A stretch of 64,000 bases of DNA from JABWCQ01 sp964587105 (GTDB taxonomy: Bacteria > Electryoneota > RPQS01), in assembly GCA_964587105.1 (NCBI GenBank), contig CAZPKG010000002.1, forward strand, positions 1-64,000, given 5' to 3'. Made by a program: the position numbers and the translations under genes. Position 1 is the first letter of the stretch, and the number at the start of each line of letters is the position of its first letter. The notes beneath the pieces are model-generated. The model searched no databases. It saw nothing but the letters and a program-made list of their open reading frames with translations, and was not told the origin of the DNA. Below, piece by piece: positions 42,801 to 51,758 of the stretch.

Positions 42801-42890
42801 ATCATAACTTCAACACTGCTAACCCTCATCGTCCTACCCGTACTCTACACCCGCTTTGGCAAACCCATCCCCGCAGGTGAAGAGCAATAG
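39810..42890 (+). CDS. CusA/CzcA-type heavy-metal efflux RND transporter (second system)
   Basis: A 1026-residue inner-membrane RND pump of normal HME length. Signature regions: DAFPDTTPVLVTVNTKISGYAAEDVESQV near the N-terminus, the TM4 relay region DFGLAVDNAVIQVENVTRRL, FIPKLSEGSIVINLIR in the porter loop and GFIALSGIAVLNGLVLVSSI near the C-terminus. It uses proton entry to drive metal export through a tripartite complex. The adaptor is encoded immediately upstream, but no TolC-like gene is present here, so it must borrow an outer-membrane channel, perhaps the one at 16532. Metal specificity is not clear; the Cys/His adaptor domain would suit Zn, Co, Ni or Cu. Confidence 0.9.
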   Translation: MLSRLIIWVINQRWLVISITALLSFGGVVSLMHLPFDAFPDTTPVLVTVNTKISGYAAEDVESQVTAKIERELGGLANLEEIRSISKSNLSQIICVFGEGTDIYLARQQVTERLASVDLPSGVEHPELGPISTGLGEIFHYVVVDTLKDAPISRAREVQDWMIAPRLQTVPGVVEVNSWGGFEKQYQVQVDPQKLLAYNLQLSQVVVALREGQQNVGGGVTQRAGERFVIQGVGAITKLEEIGEIVVDSRNGVPIHIHDIAEVAIGHATRYASATFNGHGEAVLGLGFMLTGENPQDVTRALAAELEEVKKSLPSGVDAHVVYERTALVNEVLKTVEHNLLYGAILVIAVLLAFLGNFRASLIVAMAIPLSMLFAFNLMLQLGIAGSLMSLGAIDFGLAVDNAVIQVENVTRRLSGGVASRSRFAVIRDAIMEVRKPTLFGELIIMLVYLPILTLEGTEGKMFRPMAITVILVLTGSLVLSFTVIPALCAFMLKPQAHDEKSRLVDFLKRRYEQTLAWALNRSKLIVITTVLLVIAAGLVLNSRGSEFIPKLSEGSIVINLIRLAGVSLEQSTETGLLVEKILKEKFPDEIKEIWTRTGTPELATDPMGVELSDVFITLTPRSQWTKATNQADLLALMDQELSDLPGMNMAFSQPIEMRFNELISGIRTDLGIKIFGDDLEVLKQKADEINQIVESTEGAVDVNVEQITGQPVIQLQLDRKALARYSMSSGDVMEAVQALGGVTTGQVIEGQRIFDLALYIDEKYTATPEAIESVILRAGNGEFVPLTQVAKLNQIDGAATISREWNKRRIVVQCNIRGRDIGSFVDEVRTRTEQEVTFDPGYYVQFGGQFENLERARLRLMIVVPLALLLIFGLLYWTYKSARDAVLIFTGVPLAAVGGVFALALRGMPFTISAGVGFIALSGIAVLNGLVLVSSIRNLQQEGVTFLEAVKTSGSLRMRPVIMTALVAAFGFIPMMISHGVGAEVQRPLATVVVGGIITSTLLTLIVLPVLYTRFGKPIPAGEEQ

Positions 42891-43002
42891 CGATTGCGGC
42901 CCCAAAAGTGTGACACAGTTGCCTCCGCTTGCATCTTAACCATAAGCTCCTTACTCTGGTAATAAGATGCCGCAGAATACAACATGAGGGTATGAAGTCA
43001 CC

Positions 43003-44835
43003 ATGAAATCGCTATTATGTTTGATTGCATTCTATTTGGTCGCGGCTGGTAATTCCCTTGCTGAAAGACCGCCTCTTGTCGGCGACAATCGGGACCCCCG
43101 AAATCCCCTTGACACGCCCATAGGATCAGTGTATCACGTCGGTACCACTTGGTACGACATGCAGCACAACGCCACCGCTGGAAAAACGATCGGGACAGAT
43201 GCTCAGGGCAATGTCCATATGGTCTGGACTAACGGACTGACACCAAACAGTTCGCCGCGTCACGTTTACTACAATGTCTGGAATCCGCACACCCAAGTTA
43301 TGGACTGGACGGAAGGCACGCAAGTTGATCAAGTTACGCGAGCCGGATTCGCAACAGTTGCCGTTTCGCCAGAGGGGTGGGCTTATCCGGTCTTTCATCA
43401 ACTGACTACTGTCGGTCAAGTACTAATGCAAGGCGCGATGGACTTCGACACCTACGCCGGTGCGTTTACTGTCACGCAACCGAATCCTCCCCTCGATGGA
43501 GAAATTTTTCGCGAGGCAATTTGGCCTAAAGTTGCAATCGACGGAAACGGAGTGCTTCATGCTGTGAGCAGCAACTCGCTTGCGGATGGGTTCTTGGCAT
43601 ACTACTCACGCGGAGTCCCCGCCTTCGACCCAAATGGCTATGGCTTAGGAATTGACTGGCAACCGATGACGGTGCTCGGTGAAGATTTCCGTTTTGTGGA
43701 CACCACAATTGCAATCTCAATCGATATCGCCGCGTCTCAACTGACAAATCGGATCGCAATCGCCTACACAAAAATTCGCGAAGGTGCGCCAAGCCTGTTC
43801 TTTATGAACAGCGACGTCTATCTGGTTCGTTCCGAAGACGGTGGACTGAATTGGGATCCGCCCCTGAACATCACCAACTTCACAGACTTCGACGAACAGC
43901 GCGCGTTCAATGGCTTGAGTATCATCTATGATGACAACGACAACATTCAGATTGCGTTTACGGCCTGCAACTATTGGCAGAACGCTGATTCAACCGAAGG
44001 CAACTCAAACTTTCGCGGCCGCATCTGGCATTGGAATGAAACGACCGATGCCTTTAACCTCATCGCCAACGACTGGACGGAAGGCGTAACTCCGCTGGGA
44101 CAAAATTTCTTGAATGTCTGTCGGCCCAGCCTAAGCGTTGATCCGCAGACGGCGTACATGTATTGCGCGTATCGCAAGTTCTCCCAAACCTCATGGTCTG
44201 AAAACAGTTACGCAGGCTCTGATATTTATGTGTCGGTTTCTGCTGACGGTGGCGCGCACTGGTCGGAAGGGCTTAACGTAACCGACACAACTCCCGTCCC
44301 GAACCCCTGCCCGGCCGGCGACTGTATGAACGAACGCGACCACTCGCTGGCCGACCGTGTCGCTGTTCGCAACGGAGTCACCTACCTGAACTTGATGTGG
44401 GTTCTTGATCGCGACAACGGAACCGCTCTGTTTGGTGAAGGAGCGGCAACCGAAAACGAAGTCAATTATCAACGCATCGACGTATCCGAGATTCCGCTTT
44501 CTCCTTTTGTTCCGGCTGTGCCTTTCCACAACGACTTCGGCAGTGTGGATGACCTTACAATCCTTAATCTCCCTCTGACGCAAGGCTTTTCACTGCAATG
44601 GGGTAACGTGGGCGGCGCAAATCAATATCACATCTACCGCTCGGAGTCACACGATAACCTCTTTGCGCCCGAGAACTACTTGACATCGGTCAGCGACTCC
44701 TTTTACATCTGCAATGGCTGTCTCGCGATTTCACCTGTGCAGGAATACTTCGGCGTGATTGCGGAACATTCCCTCCCCACCGCAGCCCGCTCCAGCACGC
44801 GCCAACCTGTCAGATCAGTCGCAGCGCAAAGGTAA
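43003..44835 (+). CDS. Secreted BNR/sialidase-fold-like repeat protein
   Basis: A 610-residue exported protein with a signal peptide (MKSLLCLIAFYLVAAGNSLAE). The body shows Asp-box (BNR) repeats S-x-D-x-G-x-x-W, clearest in VRSEDGGLNWDPPLN and VSADGGAHWSEGLNV, which mark a sialidase-like beta-propeller; catalytic Arg triads are not evident, so enzymatic sialidase activity is doubtful. A fibronectin-like C-terminal domain (GFSLQWGNVGGANQYHIYRSESHDN) follows. No sorting tail of the YPNPFN kind is present. It ends in a long hairpin terminator. Its role at the cell surface is unknown. Confidence 0.72.
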   Translation: MKSLLCLIAFYLVAAGNSLAERPPLVGDNRDPRNPLDTPIGSVYHVGTTWYDMQHNATAGKTIGTDAQGNVHMVWTNGLTPNSSPRHVYYNVWNPHTQVMDWTEGTQVDQVTRAGFATVAVSPEGWAYPVFHQLTTVGQVLMQGAMDFDTYAGAFTVTQPNPPLDGEIFREAIWPKVAIDGNGVLHAVSSNSLADGFLAYYSRGVPAFDPNGYGLGIDWQPMTVLGEDFRFVDTTIAISIDIAASQLTNRIAIAYTKIREGAPSLFFMNSDVYLVRSEDGGLNWDPPLNITNFTDFDEQRAFNGLSIIYDDNDNIQIAFTACNYWQNADSTEGNSNFRGRIWHWNETTDAFNLIANDWTEGVTPLGQNFLNVCRPSLSVDPQTAYMYCAYRKFSQTSWSENSYAGSDIYVSVSADGGAHWSEGLNVTDTTPVPNPCPAGDCMNERDHSLADRVAVRNGVTYLNLMWVLDRDNGTALFGEGAATENEVNYQRIDVSEIPLSPFVPAVPFHNDFGSVDDLTILNLPLTQGFSLQWGNVGGANQYHIYRSESHDNLFAPENYLTSVSDSFYICNGCLAISPVQEYFGVIAEHSLPTAARSSTRQPVRSVAAQR

Positions 44836-44855
44836 CATCACCTCCATATATTCGC

Positions 44856-44902
44856 TTTCTATAGGCCAACCCCCTGCTAAACAACCGCTTAGCAGGGGGT
44901 TT
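44856..44902 (+). repeat. 47-bp direct repeat, left copy
   Basis: Begins TTTCTATAGGCCAACCCC and includes the terminator hairpin. A nearly identical copy lies at 47045-47092, so the two flank the single membrane-protein gene at 45080. Confidence 0.85.
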
Positions 44903-44905
44903 CTT
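44869..44905 (+). terminator. Intrinsic terminator inside the left direct repeat
   Basis: ACCCCCTGCTAA (44869-44880) pairs with TTAGCAGGGGGT (44889-44900), followed by a T-rich stretch. Confidence 0.8.
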
Positions 44906-45079
44906 GTTAACTGATTCTCCTATCAAGAAATAATCCTTGAGCGCCAAGAGGTTTATCCGTACATTTCGATGTCTTGGTTCCGGAAGTGGCCAGAACGGCG
45001 CTTCAGAATACGCATCCATGCGTTGCTCCAGTTGATTTTCCCCTCAATCTCATGCCATGACGATAGGCCGAATAAAAGA

Positions 45080-47026
45080 ATGAACGCATTATCCAACAAC
45101 GAGTCACCAATGCCTCCGCAATCCTCCATGTCCGCAGGAGAATTTCGGCGCGAGTTTCTTCGATGGTCAGTGGTTATGGCTCTGCTGTTGGCAGGGGTTG
45201 CAATCGGAATTCTGCTCTGGAATTTTATCAAACCCGAGTATCACAACCCGCAAAATGTCTATGGGGCGTTGGCGAAGTCAGGTATCGATAAGAGTACGAA
45301 CTCCGTGAGATATGCAGTTTTCATATGTGTTTCGCTGCTTCCTTTGGTCTGTTCATTCGCATTCACGAAATTTCGGGCTTGGTTGTTCAAAATGCCCAAG
45401 TCACTTGCTTGTATTGATGATCATAGCAAGTTTTGTTCTCGCAGCGCAAGTCTTGCGGTTGTCACAGTGATTTGTGCTTTGATTGCTTCTCATTACTATC
45501 ATTTAGACACGGCGCCCGGTTCGGACAAACCGTTAATGGATCATTTCCATCACGGGGAAGTAACCGCAACAGTGGTCGCGGATGAACATGGCTACGTGCC
45601 TTATCGCGATTACTTTCCGAGCAGAGGCATGGCCGTTGATGTGTTGAAAGCGAAACTCGCGTTTTCCCTGTTCGGCAGGAGTCAGGCGTCTCTTATCATA
45701 ATGGATTCGATCTTGATGCTGATGGGATACGCCGCTATCGCGTGGCTGCTGCTCAAGTGGTTTGGAGGAAACTATCTCGCTTCCGCTCTTAGCGCCGTCG
45801 CCTTGCTTGGGTTCTCGCTCGTTAGCTTTATTGTCCCCGTACGGTTTTCCGAGCGTGACGTGGTTTATGCACTTCTGTTAATTCTATTGTTGGCTCTTAT
45901 CCGAAGCAAGTCACCTAAGTCCATACTATTTTCCTCTGGACTCCTCGTTGCATTGATGCCTTTGAGTTTCGTGATCTCAATCGACAGGGGATTCATGCTC
46001 CTTGCGATGCTCGTGATCGTATTACCGGTTTTCTACTTCATTATTTTTCAAGATAGGCCTAACAGGCGGGCCTTGGTTCTTGGCAGCTTGCTCGGCGCAT
46101 CTGCCGGTATTGCTATACTCGGTTACTCGATCGAGTGGAATTTTCGTGGTTTCGTGCAGTTCGTATTCATGGATTTTCCCGTCTATCGCGAGTACGTTGA
46201 GGGGCTTGAGTATTTCATTTCAAGTCATCACTTGCGGGGAAGCATCTATCGAATCTACGGCCTGCTGATCCAGAGCCTCGTTGCAATGTGGATTACATAT
46301 CGTTTCCTTGCTCACTTGACGGCAGAAAAACAAAAGTTCTGGCGCGCAACGGCGGCGTTTATTCGTGCGAATACCTTTGAGTTTTTCTTTGCCCTGTTTG
46401 CACTCCTTGCCTTCCGATATGCGCTTGGCAGGGCAGATCGACCTCATATTGCCACAGGTGCGTCATGGTCAACCCTGTTCCTGCTGTATGCCGTTGTAAG
46501 GTACCTGCTTCCACAATTCCTTCGCTTCAGGAATTCCAGGCGAGCGCTCATCGCTATTATGATTGTTGTCGGGCTTGGCTCGGTTGCAGCTCTCGCGCGG
46601 GATTACTTTGGCAATGACCGATTTCGATTTGCCTATCCTTTTGGCATATCTGATCGTGACATGCTCACAGATGATTACCTTCAAGCGGCCGATTCACTAC
46701 GGGGTATGCTGAGTGATAAGCATAAGTTCGCCTCCTTGACGAACGAAGGATCGTGGTACTACCTCTTTGATCAACCCAGCCCACTCTTGTTTGCAGTACT
46801 TTGGTATGGCTCATCCGACAAGTATCAGGATGTTATGGTGAATCAACTCGAAAGCAACCCAATAGATTATGTGCTGTACTCGAACGCTTCGGTTTGGCGG
46901 AACATTGATAGCGTTTCAATCCGCGACAGAGTTCCTAAGGTGTTTGAATATGTTGACGCTCACTTTGAGCCGTATCGAACCTATGGTAGCCAAGAAATCT
47001 GGATTCGCCGGGGGTTCACGCCGTAA
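45080..47026 (+). CDS. Multi-pass membrane protein, GT-C glycosyltransferase-like
   Basis: A roughly 648-residue membrane protein with about 12 hydrophobic helices (for example VVMALLLAGVAIGILLWNF, SILFSSGLLVALMPLSFVI, FMLLAMLVIVLPVFYFII) and a soluble C-terminus. The first extracytoplasmic loop contains DTAPGSDKPLMDHFHHGEV and GYVPYRDYFPSRG, an arrangement of acidic residues typical of lipid-sugar-using GT-C enzymes such as the PMT/ArnT group. It may add sugars to a surface lipid or protein. I placed the start at the ATG 45080; the frame extends to 44969. The gene stands alone between two copies of a terminator-containing repeat, which suggests insertion or duplication. Family assignment is tentative. 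Confidence 0.65.
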   Translation: MNALSNNESPMPPQSSMSAGEFRREFLRWSVVMALLLAGVAIGILLWNFIKPEYHNPQNVYGALAKSGIDKSTNSVRYAVFICVSLLPLVCSFAFTKFRAWLFKMPKSLACIDDHSKFCSRSASLAVVTVICALIASHYYHLDTAPGSDKPLMDHFHHGEVTATVVADEHGYVPYRDYFPSRGMAVDVLKAKLAFSLFGRSQASLIIMDSILMLMGYAAIAWLLLKWFGGNYLASALSAVALLGFSLVSFIVPVRFSERDVVYALLLILLLALIRSKSPKSILFSSGLLVALMPLSFVISIDRGFMLLAMLVIVLPVFYFIIFQDRPNRRALVLGSLLGASAGIAILGYSIEWNFRGFVQFVFMDFPVYREYVEGLEYFISSHHLRGSIYRIYGLLIQSLVAMWITYRFLAHLTAEKQKFWRATAAFIRANTFEFFFALFALLAFRYALGRADRPHIATGASWSTLFLLYAVVRYLLPQFLRFRNSRRALIAIMIVVGLGSVAALARDYFGNDRFRFAYPFGISDRDMLTDDYLQAADSLRGMLSDKHKFASLTNEGSWYYLFDQPSPLLFAVLWYGSSDKYQDVMVNQLESNPIDYVLYSNASVWRNIDSVSIRDRVPKVFEYVDAHFEPYRTYGSQEIWIRRGFTP

Positions 47027-47044
47027 AGCGAGCGCACACGTAAT

Positions 47045-47092
47045 TTTCTATAGGCCAACCCCTTGCTAAACAACCGCTTAGCAGGGGGGTTC
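47045..47092 (+). repeat. Direct repeat, right copy
   Basis: Same sequence as 44856-44902 apart from one C/T change in the 5' arm and one extra G in the 3' arm. It contains the terminator of the upstream membrane-protein gene. Confidence 0.85.
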
Positions 47093-47096
47093 TTTT
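47057..47096 (+). terminator. Intrinsic terminator inside the right direct repeat
   Basis: CCCCTTGCTAA (47059-47069) pairs with TTAGCAGGGG (from 47078) with one wobble pair, then TTCTTTTT. Confidence 0.78.
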
Positions 47097-47177
47097 TACT
47101 CCCGAATGCCTTGACCCCCCGCCTGAGAATCCGTACATTGAACCCGAACCGGACTATTCTCCTCGCCCCACACAAGG

Positions 47178-49676
47178 ATGCTTAGCAGGCTAATCCTCGC
47201 CCTCCTCATAGTCACCACATTCGCACAGGCTAACTACAAGTTCGCCTCGCCTGTGGCCTCTATCGAGCCCACCGACTGCGGCGCACTCATTACTTGCACC
47301 GACGGCGTCACGCTCGAAGTCAAGTTCTATACTCCTGAAATCGTTCGCATCACTTTGGTCCGCCCGGATCATCCCGAGCCTTTGCTCACGGATGCTCTGT
47401 TCGCGGATTCTTTGTTGCCGCAAAGATATGTTAGTGCGATTGGCAGAGACACAGGCGGCGGCAAGAAAGAACTCATTGGCGTATCTTACGGTCCTCAACT
47501 CATTGATGGAAAATTCGAAGTTGAGCTTGAAGCAAATAGAACGAGCGTATTTGTTGACAAGGACTCGCTCCGTCTTCGCTTCACCGACAACCAAGGTGTC
47601 ACATTCCTTGCCGACGACCCTGCCATGTCCTACGGCTGGGACGGCAACGAAGTCCGCACGTGGAAGCAACTTCATCCAAGTGAAAAATTCTTCGGCTTAG
47701 GCGAGAAGGGCGGAGGTCTCGATAAACGAGGCCGTGAACTCACACTCTGGAACAGCGACACTCCCGGTTACACCGATAGCAGCGATCCGCTCTATCAATC
47801 CATTCCCTTTTACATCGGCCTGCGCGACTCGATTGCCTACGGCGTCTTCTTCAACAACTCGTACAAGACTCGTTTCAACTTCGGTGCAGGCCAACAGCGC
47901 TATTCATCATTCTCCGCCGAAGATGGTCCAATGGACTACTTCGTCATCTACGGTCCCACAATTCGTGAAGTCGTCCAACGCTTCTCCGATCTGACAGGCA
48001 AAATGCCGCTGCCTCCGTTATGGGCATTGGGCTATCAGCAATCCCGCTGGAGCTACTTCCCCGATACCGAAGTCACTCGCCTCGCCCAAACCTTCCGCGA
48101 CAAGGACATCCCCTGTGATGTCATCTATCTCGACATTCACTACATGGATGGCTACAGAGTTTTCACATGGGACTCGACGCGTTTCCCGCAGCCGAAAAAA
48201 ATGCTCGATGATCTTGCCAAAGACGGCTTCAAAATCGTCCCCATCATCGACCCCGGTGTCAAAGCTGATCCGAATTATGTCATGGCTAAAGAGGGACTCG
48301 CAGACAACCACTTCGTGAAATATCCCGACGGCACAACTCACGTCGGCGAAGTCTGGCCCGGTCAATCCTACTTCCCCGACTTTTCAAATCCCAAAACTCG
48401 CATCTGGTGGGGCAAACACGTTGCCGAATTTCGCAAGCAAGGCGTGCGCGGTTTTTGGAACGACATGAACGAACCCGCCTGTTGGGGCCAAGCCTTTCCA
48501 TTGGAAACGATTTTTGATGACAACGATCTAAATTCGTCGCACAAAAAAATGCATAATCTCTATGCATTACACATGGCCAAAGCGACCTACGAAGGTTTGC
48601 TGAAACAAAATCCCAACGAGCGACCGTTTATCTTAACCCGCGCAGGCTTCGCAGGCATCCAAAGATATGCAGCCACATGGACCGGCGACAACCTTGCAAC
48701 AGAAGATCATTTGGAGTTGGGCATCCGCATGATGCTCGGCCTCGGTCTCTCCGGTCAACCTTTTGTTGGCACGGACATCGGCGGTTTTATGGGCACACCC
48801 TCACCTGAACTTTACGTCCGCTGGATGCAAGTCGGCGCGCTGTCTCCGTTCTGTCGTTCGCATTCGCACTACGGCTCTAATGACAAGGAACCGTGGTCCT
48901 TTGGCGAAAACAACGAAGAGATTTGCCGCAAGTTCATCAAGTTCCGCTACGAACTCTTGCCCACGCTCTACACTCTCTTCTATCAATCAAGTCAGTCCGG
49001 CGAACCCATCTGGCGCCCGATGTTCTACGAATTCCAAAACGACCCCAGGTGTTACGATTGGGCCTACCAACAGCAATTCATGTTAGGTCCAAACATCTTA
49101 GTCGCCCCTGTAACGCGCGTCGGCCAATACACCAAGAAAGTCTATCTCCCCGAAGGCAAATGGCTCGACTGGAACACGAAAAAAGTGTACGACGGCCAAC
49201 AAGAAATCATCGTGGACGCACACCTCGATCAGCTTCCAATGTTCCTGCGTGATGGCGCGGTCATCGCTCGTCGCGACGCGCAAGATTACGCCGATCAGTC
49301 ACCGCTGAAGGAACTGACACTCGACATTTACACCTACGGCCTGCGCTCGTACTCCCAGTTTCGGCTCTACGAAGACGATGGTATGACGCTCCGCTTTCGC
49401 GACGACGCGTACAGTCGCACCGATTTTCACGCTGAAAAGGTGGACGGCGCATATCTACTAATTTGCGACCACCGAATCTCTAGCTTCGACGCACCGGATC
49501 GCAAGATAACTATTCGCTGGTGGGACATCGTTCATTCTCCCAAAGACATCTTTCTCAATGGCTATCCAATCGAGCTAACTGACAAGCGCATCTCATACGA
49601 TCCCGATCGCAGGATGTTTGAACTAAATTTGCCGTCAGAGCAAGACATCAACCAACTTGAATTCCAGGTAGAATAG
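47178..49676 (+). CDS. Glycoside hydrolase family 31 alpha-glucosidase, exported
   Basis: An 832-residue enzyme with a signal peptide (MLSRLILALLIVTTFAQA). It has the GH31 order: N-terminal beta-sandwich (FYTPEIVRITLVRPDHPEP), TIM barrel with PPLWALGYQQSRWSYFPD, the nucleophile Asp429 in WNDMNEPACWG, the acid/base Asp504 in TWTGDN, DIGGF, and C-terminal beta domains. It releases glucose from the non-reducing ends of maltodextrins or related alpha-glucosides. It heads a run of carbohydrate genes (symporter, GH57-like/CBM25, GH13), so it is the last step of periplasmic starch breakdown before uptake. Specificity (alpha-1,4 or 1,6) is not decided by sequence. Confidence 0.93.
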   Translation: MLSRLILALLIVTTFAQANYKFASPVASIEPTDCGALITCTDGVTLEVKFYTPEIVRITLVRPDHPEPLLTDALFADSLLPQRYVSAIGRDTGGGKKELIGVSYGPQLIDGKFEVELEANRTSVFVDKDSLRLRFTDNQGVTFLADDPAMSYGWDGNEVRTWKQLHPSEKFFGLGEKGGGLDKRGRELTLWNSDTPGYTDSSDPLYQSIPFYIGLRDSIAYGVFFNNSYKTRFNFGAGQQRYSSFSAEDGPMDYFVIYGPTIREVVQRFSDLTGKMPLPPLWALGYQQSRWSYFPDTEVTRLAQTFRDKDIPCDVIYLDIHYMDGYRVFTWDSTRFPQPKKMLDDLAKDGFKIVPIIDPGVKADPNYVMAKEGLADNHFVKYPDGTTHVGEVWPGQSYFPDFSNPKTRIWWGKHVAEFRKQGVRGFWNDMNEPACWGQAFPLETIFDDNDLNSSHKKMHNLYALHMAKATYEGLLKQNPNERPFILTRAGFAGIQRYAATWTGDNLATEDHLELGIRMMLGLGLSGQPFVGTDIGGFMGTPSPELYVRWMQVGALSPFCRSHSHYGSNDKEPWSFGENNEEICRKFIKFRYELLPTLYTLFYQSSQSGEPIWRPMFYEFQNDPRCYDWAYQQQFMLGPNILVAPVTRVGQYTKKVYLPEGKWLDWNTKKVYDGQQEIIVDAHLDQLPMFLRDGAVIARRDAQDYADQSPLKELTLDIYTYGLRSYSQFRLYEDDGMTLRFRDDAYSRTDFHAEKVDGAYLLICDHRISSFDAPDRKITIRWWDIVHSPKDIFLNGYPIELTDKRISYDPDRRMFELNLPSEQDINQLEFQVE

Positions 49677-49944
49677 CCACATTGTCATGCTGAAGCGCGC
49701 CGCGGCCTGAAGGATCTACCCGAGCAGATTCACACCGATAGCATCGAAGGATTCTCGCGGCGGCACCCGCCGCGGGTGCCCCTTACGAAGCGAACTATCA
49801 GAGTAAACCGCATTGTCACCCTGAAGCCCGCTGCGGCCTGAAGGATCCCTCTGTACTCCCTTCCTCCGTTCACGGGGGAAGGTTTGGGATGGGGGTCTTC
49901 CGCCTTTCAAATTTCTCATTTCAAATTTCTAATTTGGAATCTCC
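49677..49944. repeat. Intergenic block of dispersed repeats
   Basis: No gene. Two copies of the GTCATCCTGAA...CCTGAAGGATC family are seen at about 49682-49718 and 49812-49849, with the hairpin GGCACCCGCCGCGGGTGCC between (near 49761). The same families recur at 51.6, 54.9 and 56.4-56.9 kb. Confidence 0.75.
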
Positions 49945-51546
49945 ATGAACCTCTCCACCCTCGACCTCATCATCATTGCCGCTTATTTCGCGGCTGTGTT
50001 CGGTATCGGCTACTATTTCATGCGCCGCCGCAAGGCCGACGCCGCGGGATATTTCTTGGCAGGCCGAGACGTCGGTTGGTTCGCCATCGGCTGCTCGCTC
50101 TTTGCAACGAATATTTCGAGCGAGCACTTCGTTGGCCTCGCAGGTTCAGGCGCCGCTGGCGGTCTCGCCGTCGGCCACTTCGAGTGGCTCGCTTGTTTGA
50201 TAGTTTTGCTCCTCGGCTGGGTCTTCGCGCCGTTCTATTTGCGCTCACAAGTCACGACGATGCCCGAATTTCTCGAGCGTCGTTATGACAGTTCAAGCCG
50301 CTGGTACTTGACGGGCGTGTCAATCGTAGCCTATGTGTTGACCAAAGTCTCGGTGACTTTGTTCGCCGGAGCATTGTTGTTAAAGGAACTTCTCGGCTGG
50401 GATGTTTACACCTCAGCAATTGCGCTCGTTGTGACAACAGGAATCTACACCGTCATCGGCGGTTTGACGGCGGTGATCTACACGGAACTGCTGCAGGCCA
50501 TCATCTTGATTGCCGGTGCACTTCTGCTTACGATTTTGGGATTAAGTGAAGTAGGCGGCTGGAGCCAACTCGTCGCCAAAACTCCGCCGGATTTCTGGAG
50601 CATGTTCAAAGCCATCGACCATCCCGATTTTCCGTGGACAGGTATCATCTTCGGCGCGCCGATACTCGGCATCTGGTATTGGTGTACCGACCAGTACATC
50701 GTCCAGCGTGTCCTAAGCGCGCGCGGAATTGAGCAGGCCCGTAGCGGAGCGATCTTCGCAGGTTACCTAAAAATTCTCCCCGTCTTCATTCTCGTTCTTC
50801 CCGGAATCATTGCATATGTTTTGTATCCTGAAGCCAGTGGCAACAGCGCCTATCCAACTCTTGTCTCAAAATTGTTGCCGACCGGATTAAAAGGCATCGT
50901 AGTCGCAAGCTTGCTCGCGGCCCTGATGTCGTCACTTGCCTCCTGTTTCAATAGCGCCTCGACACTATTCACCTACGACGTTTACAAGAAGTTAAAGCCA
51001 CATACGGACGACAAAACTCTCGTCCGCGTAGGTCGCATCGCAACGGGCATCGTAGTGCTTGCCGGAATCTTGTGGGTTCCGTTCATCAACTTGGTTTCAT
51101 CGCAACTCTATGTTTACATGCAGAGCGTGCAAGCCTACATTAGTCCGCCGATTGCCGCAGTCTTCCTCTTCGGCCTAATCTGGTCGCGCGCCAACGGTAA
51201 AGGTTCAATCGCCGCCCTGCTGACAGGACTTGTGCTTGGTTTCACACGCTTGTTCGGTGAAATCATCAACAAACAATCACCATTGAGCGACGGCCCCTTC
51301 CGAATGATGATCGAGATGAACTTCCTTCACTTCGCAACATTCTTATTTGTCGTTTGTTCGTTGGTTCTCGTTGCCGTAAGTCTTAGCACTCCCGCTCCAA
51401 GCGCCGCATCACTGAACGGACTAACCTTCAAATACACTCCGCAAAACATGCGTGACCACGGCGACCCCGCCGCTCACAAACGCAACATCATTTTGTCAAT
51501 TGCCCTCGTCATAACCGTCGTAATTCTCTGGGGAATCTTCTTCTAA
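49945..51546 (+). CDS. Sodium/sugar-type solute symporter (SSS/SGLT family)
   Basis: A 533-residue inner-membrane transporter with about 14 helices. The N-terminus (DLIIIAAYFAAVFGIGYYFMRRRKADAAGYFLAGRDVGWFAIG) and the sequences GLAGSGAAGGLAVGHFEW, GIYTVIGGLTAVIYTELLQ and WYWCTDQYIVQRVLSARGIEQARSG are those of the SGLT branch that carries glucose, galactose or xylose with sodium. It lies between the GH31 and GH57-like genes, so uptake of glucose or small malto-sugars set free outside is the natural role. It is more sugar-transporter-like than the symporter at 31674. Confidence 0.92.
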   Translation: MNLSTLDLIIIAAYFAAVFGIGYYFMRRRKADAAGYFLAGRDVGWFAIGCSLFATNISSEHFVGLAGSGAAGGLAVGHFEWLACLIVLLLGWVFAPFYLRSQVTTMPEFLERRYDSSSRWYLTGVSIVAYVLTKVSVTLFAGALLLKELLGWDVYTSAIALVVTTGIYTVIGGLTAVIYTELLQAIILIAGALLLTILGLSEVGGWSQLVAKTPPDFWSMFKAIDHPDFPWTGIIFGAPILGIWYWCTDQYIVQRVLSARGIEQARSGAIFAGYLKILPVFILVLPGIIAYVLYPEASGNSAYPTLVSKLLPTGLKGIVVASLLAALMSSLASCFNSASTLFTYDVYKKLKPHTDDKTLVRVGRIATGIVVLAGILWVPFINLVSSQLYVYMQSVQAYISPPIAAVFLFGLIWSRANGKGSIAALLTGLVLGFTRLFGEIINKQSPLSDGPFRMMIEMNFLHFATFLFVVCSLVLVAVSLSTPAPSAASLNGLTFKYTPQNMRDHGDPAAHKRNIILSIALVITVVILWGIFF

Positions 51547-51758
51547 GTCTGATTTCCCCCCAGTCCTCTGGAGGGATTAAGGGGGGTAACATCTCAAGCA
51601 AAACAGCATACTTCAAGCGCATTGTCATCCTGAACGAAGTGAAGGATCTCGCCAAGTGCCAAACCAACGTTATTTGGTCCGCCGAGCGGGGATTAAGCGA
51701 AGCGGTTCCCCGCCGGAATCCGAACTGTAATTTGTAAATTGTAAATTTCGCCACACCG
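51547..51758. repeat. Intergenic block of dispersed repeats
   Basis: No gene. A GGGATTAAGGGGGGTAAC-type C/G-block repeat (about 51557-51590) and a GTCATCCTGAACGAAGTGAAGG-type copy (about 51621-51650) are present. Confidence 0.7.
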
